Source: Acinetobacter chinensis (GTDB lineage: Bacteria > Pseudomonadota > Gammaproteobacteria > Pseudomonadales > Moraxellaceae). Taken from it: a stretch of DNA of 64,000 nt. The translations under genes and the position numbers were made by a program. Below are positions 14,611 to 27,311 of this stretch, piece after piece. The stretch covers positions 1,860,001 through 1,924,000 of the forward strand of contig NZ_CP032134.1 in NCBI RefSeq assembly GCF_002165375.2. Reading direction: 5' to 3'. Position 1 is the first letter of the stretch, and each line of letters starts with the position of its first letter. A model generated the notes under the pieces. It was not told where the DNA came from and did no database searches. It saw only the letters and a list, made by a program, of their open reading frames with translations.

Positions 14611-14860
14611 ACAAATGGTTAAAGGAAAAGATAGTGACTTACTTCAGGCGATCTTCAATGAAGTACAGGTTCTAAAGAAAACATTTACGCAGCAAAATGA
14701 GCGACGCGTAGGTCGAGCTGAGTTTGCAAAATTATTAAATATTGAACCTGAAACTCTGGATGCTAGGATTAGAGAAGGTCGTTATACAAAACCGCATAAG
14801 GATGGTCGAAAAAGTTACTGGCTCAATTCTTATGTCCAGTCTGTAGTTCTGGATATTTGA
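14603..14860 (+). CDS. HTH protein, possible excisionase-like (85 aa)
   Basis: The start MSEQMVKGKDSDLL follows AGGAGCAAAGTC. The first 35 residues form a short coiled coil (LLQAIFNEVQVLKKTF). The rest, FAKLLNIEPETLDARIREGR to KPHKDGRKSYWL, resembles the AlpA/excisionase MerR-like winged helix. As the last gene before the prophage edge it could be a directionality factor, but no integrase follows. Function is inferred from fold and place. Confidence 0.55.
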   Translation: MSEQMVKGKDSDLLQAIFNEVQVLKKTFTQQNERRVGRAEFAKLLNIEPETLDARIREGRYTKPHKDGRKSYWLNSYVQSVVLDI

Positions 14861-14868
14861 TCTCATAT

Positions 14869-14897
14869 AAAAAAACCACCGCTTAGGTGGTTTTTTT
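14869..14897 (+). terminator. Terminator at the end of the rightward prophage operon
   Basis: AAAAACCACC pairs with GGTGGTTTTT around GCTTA, with further T residues, directly after the HTH gene. It is symmetric enough to work in both directions. Confidence 0.75.
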
Positions 14898-14898
14898 A

Positions 14899-14932
14899 TG
14901 AGTAACATTTTTGTGAGTAAGATTGTGAGTAA
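14899..14932. repeat. Three TGAGTAA repeats at the prophage edge
   Basis: TGAGTAA occurs at 14899, 14914 and 14926 within 34 bases (twice as TGAGTAACAT). The spot is the junction between phage genes and the host ybaK gene. Short direct repeats at an edge could be integrase arm-type sites or part of the attachment site. A second copy at the other prophage end cannot be checked here. Confidence 0.35.
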
Positions 14933-14973
14933 CATGATTTTCTAAAGCTAAAATTGACGGATAAAAATACCAC

Positions 14974-15441
14974 TTAACCATCCACAATATCAGCAAAACT
15001 AGCACCTAAAACTTTTACCAAATCATTTGGGTCTATACCTATATCCAGACCACGTTTTCCACCACTTACATACACTTTATTCAGTACTTTTGCACTCTCA
15101 CACACAACTGTTTTTAAACGCTTTTTTTGCCCAACAGGACTGATTCCCCCGACCAGATAGCCGGTAAGCCTTTCAGCATCTTTAGGATCGGCCATATGCA
15201 GTTTTTTACACCCCAAAGCATTTGCAACTTTCTTTAAATTCAACTGATGATTTACAGGTAATACAGCAACATAATAATTCTTATCATCAGTAACCATCAA
15301 TGTTTTAAAGACTTCATGAACGGACAGTCCCAGTTTTTCTGCCGCTTCAAGCCCAAAGCTTTTCGCTGAAACATCATGTTCATATTCATGAACAGTAAAT
15401 GCAATCTTTTGAGTACTTAACAACTTGCATGCAGGTGTCAT
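14974..15441 (-). CDS. ybaK: Cys-tRNA(Pro) deacylase YbaK
   Basis: A 155-residue YbaK/EbsC-type trans-editing protein that hydrolyses Cys mischarged on tRNA-Pro. The family core is visible: ETVFKTL-like HEVFKTLMVTDDK near residue 42, a conserved Lys-rich strand, the VGGISPVGQKK loop near 113-123, and the C-terminal SGGKRGLDIGIDPNDL. Length is normal. It is the first host gene beside the prophage. Confidence 0.9.
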   Translation of the reverse strand: MTPACKLLSTQKIAFTVHEYEHDVSAKSFGLEAAEKLGLSVHEVFKTLMVTDDKNYYVAVLPVNHQLNLKKVANALGCKKLHMADPKDAERLTGYLVGGISPVGQKKRLKTVVCESAKVLNKVYVSGGKRGLDIGIDPNDLVKVLGASFADIVDG

Positions 15442-15679
15442 TCTTATTTCCAGTTAAAACAGTCAATAAAGTAGAAAATGTCTAAAATTACTTTGAGTCA
15501 TTATATCTGAGAAAGAGCTTTGTTAATTTCACATCCGAACATAAACCATCCAAAGCCTTTAACAAAATTAATAACTTAGACTATAAATACTCACTTGACT
15601 CAATCAGTATCAATTACTAGCATGATAGCAACACAATCAATAAAATCATTTGATTTTTCATATATTTTATCAATAGGCT

Positions 15680-16222
15680 ATGACTTCACTTAAATTTCTT
15701 AATATCCAGACTGTTTTCTTATCAGTGGTAATGATCAGTCTTGCTGGCTGCTCATCATTAGGTGGTGGATCTATACAAAAGCGGGCATCAAAGTTATCAA
15801 ATGGAATACAGAATGCCTATTCCGTTGCACCAGAAACAGCGAACAGGATATCCCCTATCATTGTACAGAATGCTGAAAAATACAGTGTTGATCCACTATT
15901 ATTAGCTGCAATGATCCAACAGGAATCAAGTTACAGAAACTATGTGGTTTCCCCTGCAGGAGCAGTGGGTCTGACTCAGGTCATTCCCCGATACTGGCAA
16001 AAAACATGCCCTGGAGACCTGTTTGAAGAAAACACCAATATTAATTGTGGAACATATATCCTGGCAAAATACAATGATTCCGCTGGAAGCTGGAAGAAAG
16101 CTTTAGCCTGGTATAATGTCGGTCCGACGGGTTACAGCAACAGCTGGAAAATGAAAAGACAAGGTAAAAAATATGCCCGACAGGTAAAAGCGCATCAAAA
16201 AAATCTAAAAAATGCACTTTGA
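15680..16222 (+). CDS. Lytic transglycosylase SLT-domain lipoprotein
   Basis: A 180-residue protein with a type II signal (lipobox LAGC, Cys about 24). The Slt/LysM-type catalytic domain begins near residue 66: YSVDPLLLAAMIQQESSY with catalytic Glu about 82, then SPAGAVGLTQVIP, the hallmark of family 1 lytic transglycosylases. It cleaves peptidoglycan from the inner face of the outer membrane. It is shorter than MltC/Slt70, so probably a stand-alone catalytic module like EmtA-type enzymes. Confidence 0.85.
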   Translation: MTSLKFLNIQTVFLSVVMISLAGCSSLGGGSIQKRASKLSNGIQNAYSVAPETANRISPIIVQNAEKYSVDPLLLAAMIQQESSYRNYVVSPAGAVGLTQVIPRYWQKTCPGDLFEENTNINCGTYILAKYNDSAGSWKKALAWYNVGPTGYSNSWKMKRQGKKYARQVKAHQKNLKNAL

Positions 16223-16271
16223 TCTTTCAGACATTACATCTTTACACTTTGGTCAGTTTTTATTTTAAAAA

Positions 16272-16358
16272 TCAATTAAATAACTGACCAAAGCTATAGA
16301 CCATAAACATCAGCATACATGCTGAAGATAACAAAAATAAAAATTCAAACGTCTTCAT
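16272..16358 (-). CDS. Putative 28-residue membrane peptide
   Basis: A 28-codon ORF, MKTFEFLFLLSSACMLMFMV then YSFGQLFN, almost entirely one hydrophobic helix. AGGTGGA lies 3-9 bases before the ATG, a strong ribosome site for so small a frame. Single-helix regulators of this size are known in other bacteria. No family is recognised. Confidence 0.4.
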   Translation of the reverse strand: MKTFEFLFLLSSACMLMFMVYSFGQLFN

Positions 16359-16623
16359 ATTCCACCTTTTTTAATTTAATTGAGGAGCTGAGATATTTTT
16401 ATACGACTAAAAAATTTTAGACTAAAACCTATAAATTCAATAACTTGTATAATATAAAATGCTTAAAAAGAATTTACAGATACAATTCAGATACCAATAT
16501 TACAAATAGTATCAATTAATTCATCATGCATCAACATAATTATACTTTTTGTGATAAAAATCACAATATAGATTTTTCAATAAAAAAATCTACCTCTTGG
16601 TGGCCAGATGAAAGACTGTTCGA

Positions 16624-16737
16624 CTATGCAGGATTGATTAAGTAAAAATAAATGACCAAAGAAAGTAAAAGCATACTGGCAAAGGCAAGATATGTTCCAC
16701 TTGTATTAAAACTTTTTAAAAATTTTAAAATTTCCAT
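16624..16737 (-). CDS. Putative 37-residue membrane peptide
   Basis: A 37-codon ORF with a basic amphipathic start (MEILKFLKSFNTSG) and one membrane helix (YLAFASMLLLSLVIYFYLI). No good ribosome site lies close to the ATG. It follows the same plan as the 28-residue ORF nearby on the same strand. Could be chance in AT-rich DNA. Confidence 0.3.
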   Translation of the reverse strand: MEILKFLKSFNTSGTYLAFASMLLLSLVIYFYLINPA

Positions 16738-16975
16738 AAGAAAGAAGACGACCTAAAAAACAATTTTGCAATTATAAAAGCAATCTTATGAGAACAACAA
16801 CATTGAATTCAGTATTTATTTTTATTAAAAAGTAAAATTTGTATTTATCATTTACAAATGGCAACCCCACTCTATTAATTAGCATTACTAAACAATAACT
16901 TGGATAACCATTCAACAACTGTTGTAAATATAGAGTAATAAATCATATGATCTATTACTCCATTATTTATTTCAA

Positions 16976-17224
16976 TTAACTGACCATTGCTATAACTTTT
17001 ACTAAAATTGTCTGGCTTTCAGTATTTTCATCAATATTATGTAAACGAGTAAGCTCTTTACTTAGCACTTTGAAACTATGACTCTGATATTTGATAACTT
17101 CAGGAATTCGGTCAAAATATGTTGCATCTTCCTTCAATTCTTCCTGAAATAATGGTGTTCCCAACTGATAATCTTTACTTTTCAAGACAATATATTTTAC
17201 AGTTGTATCCATAATTAAACCCAT
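16976..17224 (-). CDS. Hypothetical protein (82 aa)
   Basis: An 82-residue soluble ORF, MDTTVKYIVLKSKDYQLG then charged (FQEELKEDATYFDRIPEV). Met1 or Met5 can start it, without a clear ribosome site. It lies alone in AT-rich DNA. Amino-acid composition looks protein-like. No family recognised. Confidence 0.4.
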   Translation of the reverse strand: MGLIMDTTVKYIVLKSKDYQLGTPLFQEELKEDATYFDRIPEVIKYQSHSFKVLSKELTRLHNIDENTESQTILVKVIAMVS

Positions 17225-18275
17225 ACTATTAAAATTCTTTCTTTCTAGTAATAACAGTTTTTTTAAAATAAATAAACTATTGATATAACAAATCCGTTTA
17301 TTTGCCGTACAAACAGTAATGCAGCAACATAGCGACTTTACAATTGTAAATCAATAACCTGCAAAACATTACAATCATGTCTTAAGCTTATTGAAGTTAA
17401 CTCAGAAAGAATCTGAATATTTAATTTCAAAAGATTTTTCGTAACAGTTTTAATAATTCAAATATAAATTCATTATGGCTATAATTACATTTCACTCACT
17501 TACAAATAAGAAGTGTATTTATCTATTTTGAAATAGCTAAACAGATTTTGCCTGACTCTCTATAAACCAATGCTGTTGATCTGCTCACAGATATAATACT
17601 TAACCGAATTTATCGTAACTGATCCTGATCACCCTGGCTCATCCCCATACACTAGGCATCAGAATGAATCACAAAACCCGAAATCACATTCTCAAATGAC
17701 ATACAACAAGATCAGTTCAGTTGAAAGAAATAATATGATAAGATTTTCCTCCAAGCGGACCAAAGCAAAAAATTACACAATGCACCACTATCATTTCACT
17801 CCAAATGAAATATATCAGACCTATACTTTATAAATTAAAGACTTTCCAAATCTCAGATTGACATACAACCCCTCTATAATTTGTATATAAATTAAACATA
17901 ATTTGAGCAGAAATCACTATTTCGCGAAGCATGTACATAAGTATTCTAAGAGCGTTACAAAACCTAGATCATAAAAGCGTTACTTCTACTTTATAAAACC
18001 AGCTGGAAAATTATCTTTTTCTCTTTAATAGAGTCTTAAACAGATTGCTTAATATATCTCTGTCTTTATGTTATTCATTTAACGCTATATTTATTTAACA
18101 GAATTAAAAAAATCTATCCTTATTTATGCGTAAGAGACCATATGAACACCATGAAATCCGCATAGAAATGTTTATGTAACTCCTTGTTTATCTATTTTAT
18201 TTTGTAGCCTTGAAATAAATATCATCATTGGTTTAACTCTGTTTCAATTGTGTATAGGAAAACAGACTGTTTTTA
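17225..18275. other. AT-rich intergenic stretch between an 82-aa ORF and the rRNA region
   Basis: About one kilobase of AT-rich DNA with no ORF that has a believable start, and no strong terminator. It may contain the promoter for the small gene at 18276. I see nothing else that I can name. Confidence 0.5.
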
Positions 18276-18536
18276 GTGAATAAGCCCCTTTCAGCTCGAG
18301 TCCATACCTTAAAAAACTGTGGTTTTCCCCCGCTGTTCTTTGAAGTATGGGGAGACTACATGAAGGAACTGATTCCTAAACGGACTGAACTGATGAATTT
18401 TGTACAGCAGCACTTAGGCTATAAAACTGTAATGTACGGGGAACTCTGTATAGCTCAGCACCCGGACAATCAGATCTTTGAAATCAGCTACAGTAAAGCA
18501 GCAGGTTTAAGCATGACCCGTCTGAAACAGCTTTGA
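18276..18536 (+). CDS. Hypothetical protein, GTG start (86 aa)
   Basis: An 86-residue ORF with a GTG start (MNKPLSARVHTL) or an internal ATG at residue 29 (MKELIPKRTEL). The C-terminal part MYGELCIAQHPDNQIFEISY looks like a compact alpha/beta domain. It converges with the rRNA operon. No family recognised. Confidence 0.45.
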   Translation: MNKPLSARVHTLKNCGFPPLFFEVWGDYMKELIPKRTELMNFVQQHLGYKTVMYGELCIAQHPDNQIFEISYSKAAGLSMTRLKQL

Positions 18537-18556
18537 CTTTTCCTTTCACTGGACAA

Positions 18557-18592
18557 TAAAAAACACCCTCAATCAAATGATTGAGGGTGTTT
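18557..18592 (-). terminator. rRNA operon terminator
   Basis: On the minus strand an 11-bp stem ACACCCTCAAT/ATTGAGGGTGT with a 6-base loop is followed by a T run, about 10 bases after 5S rRNA. Confidence 0.85.
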
Positions 18593-18602
18593 AGGAATAA
18601 TG

Positions 18603-18717
18603 AGCTGGCGATGACTTACTCTCACATGGGTAACCCCACACTACCATCAGCGCAAAGAGGTTTCACTTCTGAGTTCGGGAAGGGATCAGGTGGTTCACTC
18701 TTGCTATTGTCGCCAGC
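18603..18717 (-). rRNA. rrf: 5S ribosomal RNA
   Basis: About 115 nt. Terminal GCTGGCGA pairs with TCGCCAGC, and the conserved CCGAACTCAGAAGTGAAAC segment is present. It closes a 16S-23S-5S operon, and its 3' end is close to the operon terminator. Confidence 0.95.
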
Positions 18718-18894
18718 ACAACTGTTTATGGATACTTGCTTTGGTCTTATTTAGATGCCAATGCTTTTTCCAAATGAGTTATTAACAGCTCTATCTGAGT
18801 TGGAACATTGTCATACTGTTGCGATTCTGAATCAAGTCATTCTGATGAATATCGAATCAACTGAGCTTTATACAACAACTGTTTGGGTGTTGTA

Positions 18895-21787
<2,893 letters not shown>

Positions 21788-22170
21788 ATACAACCCCAAA
21801 CAGTCGTTCATCCCTACAAGTAGGATGAGCAACAGATCGCGACGATTTCTCATCACTCTCATACAGTTGGCGTCTGTGAAATTAATCACTGTACAGCTTC
21901 AATTAGATTCATATACCAAAACGCTTGATTCAGTTTAATCGCTAGTTTCTCATTTCCTTCATTTTCACATCACAGTAATAAATTACTGTCAGTGTTAATG
22001 TCGGTCATGAGTATGAACAATTTATTTCAACTCAAATATATGCTGTTAATGATTAACTACCGCCTCGTCAGCAGGTAGCAAACTGTGATAAATCACAGAA
22101 CTTAATAAACTGAGATCAGATGATCGTCATATTCACTAAATTCTATAATTCAGAACTTCACTTAATGTGA
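21788..22170 (-). other. 23S-proximal part of the rRNA internal spacer
   Basis: Spacer between tRNA-Ala and 23S. It contains one arm of the 23S processing stem and no ORF. Acinetobacter spacers of this kind carry Ile and Ala tRNAs, as here. Confidence 0.7.
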
Positions 22171-22246
22171 TGGTGGAGACTAGGAGAGTCGAACTCCTGA
22201 CCTCCTGCGTGCAAAGCAGGCGCTCTACCAACTAAGCTAAGTCCCC
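22171..22246 (-). tRNA. tRNA-Ala (TGC)
   Basis: 76-nt cloverleaf with encoded ACCA. Anticodon TGC in the loop TTTGCAC, acceptor GGGGACT/AGTCTCC, T arm AGGAG TTCGACT CTCCT. It lies in the 16S-23S spacer. Confidence 0.97.
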
Positions 22247-22290
22247 AGTTAAGATCCCGATATATCTGTTTCTGTGCTGATTCGTCAGAA

Positions 22291-22367
<77 letters not shown>

Positions 22368-22426
22368 TCAGATACATCAATGAAGAACAACTTGTTGTGG
22401 ATTCTTACCAATCGTCAATCTTTCGT

Positions 22427-23963
<1,537 letters not shown>

Positions 23964-24229
23964 AATACTTGCTAGCACCTTAAAGGGTGCCAATCTTGGC
24001 TCATCAATTTTCTGACAAATTCTCTCAAATAAACTTCGAGTAATTTAAACCATTCAATCAATGAAAATAATTTCGATCGATCAATCAGTAAAAATCCACA
24101 CAAGTTGTTCTTCATATTCTCTTAATGAATTATTTATCACCTCGTCAGTGATAAATAAAACGCAATAAACATTTAACAACTTAACCCTTTGAGCTAAGTT
24201 CGTTTGCTGTATCGCGTCGGGATGAGTGC
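23964..24229 (-). other. 16S leader region
   Basis: Transcribed leader between the rRNA promoter and 16S. AT-rich, with short inverted repeats such as TAGCACC/GGTGCCA close to 16S and TTATCAC/GTGATAA further upstream. It probably holds boxA-like and RNase III processing elements. No ORF. Confidence 0.6.
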
Positions 24230-24257
24230 ATTCTATAGAATATAAAAATGAATGCAA
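24230..24257 (-). promoter_or_regulatory. rRNA operon P1-type promoter
   Basis: On the minus strand TTGCAT is followed after 16 bases by TAGAAT, then a GC-containing discriminator (GCACTCATCCCG) typical of stringently controlled rRNA promoters. The short 16-base spacer is also a common rRNA feature. Confidence 0.7.
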
Positions 24258-24357
24258 CCCTTAGTTTCGGATAATTCAAAAAAAGATGACAGTATGATTA
24301 TTTTTTAATCCATCTTAACAGTTTTCGTATATATTTACTTCAATTAAAGCAAGAATA

Positions 24358-25023
24358 TTACTGTTCAGCCAACCAGGTCATAAATTTCTGGCGTTCTGAC
24401 TTGGATGCACTTTTCCATATCTGGATCAGCTGCTGGTCTGCAGTAGATACTGAGACAGCTGTTTGAGACTGTTTCTGTTTTTGAGGGTCTGCTACAGCCT
24501 TATCACTGACAGGATAAACAGCAGAAGGTTGTTCATTTACACTTTGTTTTTTCTGAGTGAGATCAACATCGGTACCAAACAATCCTTTGCCTAACCATGA
24601 TTTTTGTGCTGTGTTTGCACCTGTCTGCTGCACAAGCAATTGTTGCTTACTGTTAAAAAGAGCAACCGTAGGCTGTTCAGCATATTTTTTTGCAGCTTCA
24701 AACTCAGTCGGTACATTTACAGTTTTAAGAGTATATTTCTCCCCATCCACGAGTTCCGGGGTATTTAGCGTCAGCACACCTGATTTCACAATATCGTGCT
24801 CACCGTTGCGATGCTCAAAATACTGAACGTAACGCATACTGATCGAATTCTTTCCTGCGTCGACTTTATACTGACTGGCAGCCGCCCGTAAAAATCCTGA
24901 ACTGACTTCCTGATCATTTACTGCCACTACTTTAATATCCTCAGGAACAGTAATTGTCACGGCGGCAAAAGCATCAGCTCCCATCATCAGTCCCGCAACC
25001 AGCAGCGCAGCTCTTGATTTCAT
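24358..25023 (-). CDS. DUF2057 (YccT-family) exported protein
   Basis: A 221-residue protein. Signal peptide MKSRAALLVAGLMMGADAFA is cleaved before AVTITVPEDI. The body (VVAVNDQEVSSGFLRAAASQ and ISMRYVQYFEHRNGEHDIVK) matches the DUF2057/YccT family of periplasmic proteins. The C-terminus (IWKSASKSERQKFMTWLAEQ) is a conserved helix. The second of two ATGs is chosen because AGAGA lies 7 bases before it. Function unknown. Confidence 0.75.
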   Translation of the reverse strand: MKSRAALLVAGLMMGADAFAAVTITVPEDIKVVAVNDQEVSSGFLRAAASQYKVDAGKNSISMRYVQYFEHRNGEHDIVKSGVLTLNTPELVDGEKYTLKTVNVPTEFEAAKKYAEQPTVALFNSKQQLLVQQTGANTAQKSWLGKGLFGTDVDLTQKKQSVNEQPSAVYPVSDKAVADPQKQKQSQTAVSVSTADQQLIQIWKSASKSERQKFMTWLAEQ

Positions 25024-25129
25024 TGTCATTCTCTAATTGAATTTATATATTGCAGCACTATGCTACCAGTTGATGACATTTTTATGACAAAGCTTTAACC
25101 TTGTTCTGTCTCAGTTTATCCGCATAAAT

Positions 25130-25156
25130 AAAAAAGGCGCTCAAAGCGCCTTTTTT
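25130..25156 (-). terminator. Bidirectional terminator after the nitroreductase-like gene
   Basis: AAAAAAGGCGC pairs with GCGCCTTTTTT around TCAAA, symmetric so it can work on both strands. It lies 6 bases beyond the stop codon. Confidence 0.75.
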
Positions 25157-25161
25157 GAAAC

Positions 25162-25755
25162 TCAGTTGAAAGTTTTAAAACGTTCAGAGTTTTCCATATA
25201 TGTTTTTTCACCAGCTGGAGCTTCAATGGAACCGAATACCAGCTGTGCACGCAGTTTCCAGTTGGATGGGATCTCATAAACATCTGCAACTTCTGCATCT
25301 ACAACGGGGTTATAGTGTTGCAGTGATGCACCGATATTCTGTTCTGCCAGCGCTGTCCATACAGCAAACTGAGCAATACCTGTTGAATGTTCAGACCATA
25401 CAGGGAAGTTATCTGCATACAGTGCAAACTGTTCCTGAAGGGATTTTACAACATCCTGGTCTTCATAAAACAATACTGTTCCATACCCTGCTTCAAAACT
25501 GCTGATTTTAGCGTCAGTGCCTGCAAATGCTTCAGCAGGTACCAGTTTACGTAATGATTCACGAACAATTTCCCAGAATTTTTTATGTGACGCACCATAA
25601 AGCGTTACAACACGTGAAGTCTGTGAATTAAAAGCTGATGGGCTTAAACGAACTGTTTTCTGAATCAGTTCTTCTATTTCTGCTTGTGACGCAAATACAT
25701 TTTTACCGATCGCATAGATACTGCGGCGTTTTTCAAGTTGATTCAGGAATGACAT
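25162..25755 (-). CDS. Nitroreductase-family oxidoreductase
   Basis: A 197-residue flavoprotein of the small nitroreductase group. The N-terminus MSFLNQLEKRRSIYAIGKNV has the RRSIY-type FMN phosphate contact. LSPSAFNSQTSRVVTLYG is the conserved substrate/FMN loop, and QNIGASLQHYNPVVD with FGSIEAPAGEK completes the fold. Such enzymes reduce nitro or enone compounds with NAD(P)H. The in vivo substrate is unknown. Confidence 0.85.
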   Translation of the reverse strand: MSFLNQLEKRRSIYAIGKNVFASQAEIEELIQKTVRLSPSAFNSQTSRVVTLYGASHKKFWEIVRESLRKLVPAEAFAGTDAKISSFEAGYGTVLFYEDQDVVKSLQEQFALYADNFPVWSEHSTGIAQFAVWTALAEQNIGASLQHYNPVVDAEVADVYEIPSNWKLRAQLVFGSIEAPAGEKTYMENSERFKTFN

Positions 25756-25957
25756 AGTAAAACCTCTTTTAAAATATTTGAATTATTCCATACACACAGC
25801 ATATTGATTCCTACTCATGCAATCAGCACTAAATCAGTGACAGTCTGTTTTATTTTTGGAACAATAACTTTTATTTATCATCAATTTTATTTCAGAAATA
25901 TATCAAATCACTGTTTCAGAACAGATTGCTACAATTCAGCAACCTGTTTTCAGCCCA

Positions 25958-25984
25958 TAAAAAACTCCACTGAAAGTGGAGTTC
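25958..25984 (-). terminator. Terminator of ftsY
   Basis: On the minus strand an 8-bp stem ACTCCACT/AGTGGAGT with a 3-base loop is followed by six T residues, about 40 bases after the ftsY stop codon. Confidence 0.75.
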
Positions 25985-26024
25985 CGATTAAGCATAACTT
26001 AAACAATCAATGTTCTGACTGCTT

Positions 26025-27140
26025 TTATTTATCTGTTTCAAACAGTGCAGCAACAAATGATTTCGCTGAAAATGGACGCAGATCATCGATTTTTTCACCA
26101 ACGCCAATGAAACGGATTGGCACATGAGTACGGCTGGCAATATTAAACAGTACGCCACCTTTAGCCGTACCATCCAGTTTGGTAATTGTAATTCCTGTCA
26201 GTCCAACTGCTTCATCAAACATTTCAACCTGATTGATTGCATTCTGACCTGTACCAGCGTCAACCACCAGCATCACTTCATGTGGCGCAGTCGCATCAAT
26301 TTTCTGCATGACACGTTTAACTTTGGTCAGCTCATGCATTAAATTACTTTTGTTATGTAAACGACCTGCCGTGTCTGCAATCAGTACATCAACACCTTTT
26401 GCACGCGCACTTTCAAAAGCATCAAAAATCACTGAAGCACTGTCTGCACCATGCCCCTGGGCGACCACGGCGATATTGTTACGTTCGCCCCAGATCTGAA
26501 GCTGTTCAGTCGCTGCTGCACGGAAAGTATCACCTGCAGCCAGCATGACTTTCTTGCCTTCACCCTGTAAGCGTTTTGCCAGTTTACCAATGGTGGTTGT
26601 TTTACCCACACCATTTACACCTACAACAAGAATCACAAACGGGTTTTTATTTGGATCAATATGTAACGGCTTTACCCGTGGTGCCAGTAATGCAACCAGT
26701 TCTTCCTGCAATGCTTTATACAATGAGTGTGAATAAATCAGATCACCACGTGCAGTACGTTCAGTCAGATTGGCAATAATGGTTTTAGCCGCTTCGACAC
26801 CAATATCTGCAACAAGCAACTGTTCTTCAACTTCCTCAAGCAGCTCATCATCAATCTCTTTACCACCGATCAGGATATTGACCATACCATCGGTAAAGTT
26901 ACGACGGGTTTTGGTCAGACCATCCTTCATTCTGCCAAAGAAACCTGTTTTCGGCTGTTCATCCTGCTGAGTATTCTCCGTAACTTCAACAGAGTTTACT
27001 TCAGGTTCTTCCTTTTTAATTTCAACCTGAGTTTCAGTGATAGGAACATTTACGACCGGTAGACTCGGTAAAGTAACATCGTCATCACCGATATCAGCAT
27101 CAATCAAAAATTTATTCTGCACATTAGATTGCTGTTGCAT
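26025..27140 (-). CDS. ftsY: Signal recognition particle receptor FtsY
   Basis: A 371-residue SRP-family GTPase. The acidic A domain is about residues 1-65, then the membrane-contact helix GFFGRMKDGLTKTRRNF, the N domain, and the G domain with GVNGVGKTTT at about 174-183, DTFRAAA, DTAGR and TKLDGTAKGG. It docks ribosomes bearing nascent membrane proteins. It is divergent to the M16 gene pair, as seen in pseudomonads. ftsE/ftsX are not adjacent here. Confidence 0.97.
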   Translation of the reverse strand: MQQQSNVQNKFLIDADIGDDDVTLPSLPVVNVPITETQVEIKKEEPEVNSVEVTENTQQDEQPKTGFFGRMKDGLTKTRRNFTDGMVNILIGGKEIDDELLEEVEEQLLVADIGVEAAKTIIANLTERTARGDLIYSHSLYKALQEELVALLAPRVKPLHIDPNKNPFVILVVGVNGVGKTTTIGKLAKRLQGEGKKVMLAAGDTFRAAATEQLQIWGERNNIAVVAQGHGADSASVIFDAFESARAKGVDVLIADTAGRLHNKSNLMHELTKVKRVMQKIDATAPHEVMLVVDAGTGQNAINQVEMFDEAVGLTGITITKLDGTAKGGVLFNIASRTHVPIRFIGVGEKIDDLRPFSAKSFVAALFETDK

Positions 27141-27311
27141 GCCGAATCCTTGAAAAGCATTGCGTTTAAAAAATCGGATTCTATCATAAAGCTGAATGCT
27201 TTGCCTGTAATTCAGCCCTGCGCTTAAACACTAAAAAGCAACACGTTAATGTTGCGTTCAGGTATTTATCTTCTGAGAATAGAAATATGAATTTATTGAC
27301 AGGTTGTAACT

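Noticed and set aside
14974..15441. ybaK considered as the attachment gene disrupted by the prophage
   Set aside because: The gene is full length with a normal C-terminus, so no disruption is visible.
25804..26127. A 107-residue plus-strand ORF
   Set aside because: It crosses the ftsY terminator and the ftsY 3' end, and is not protein-like.
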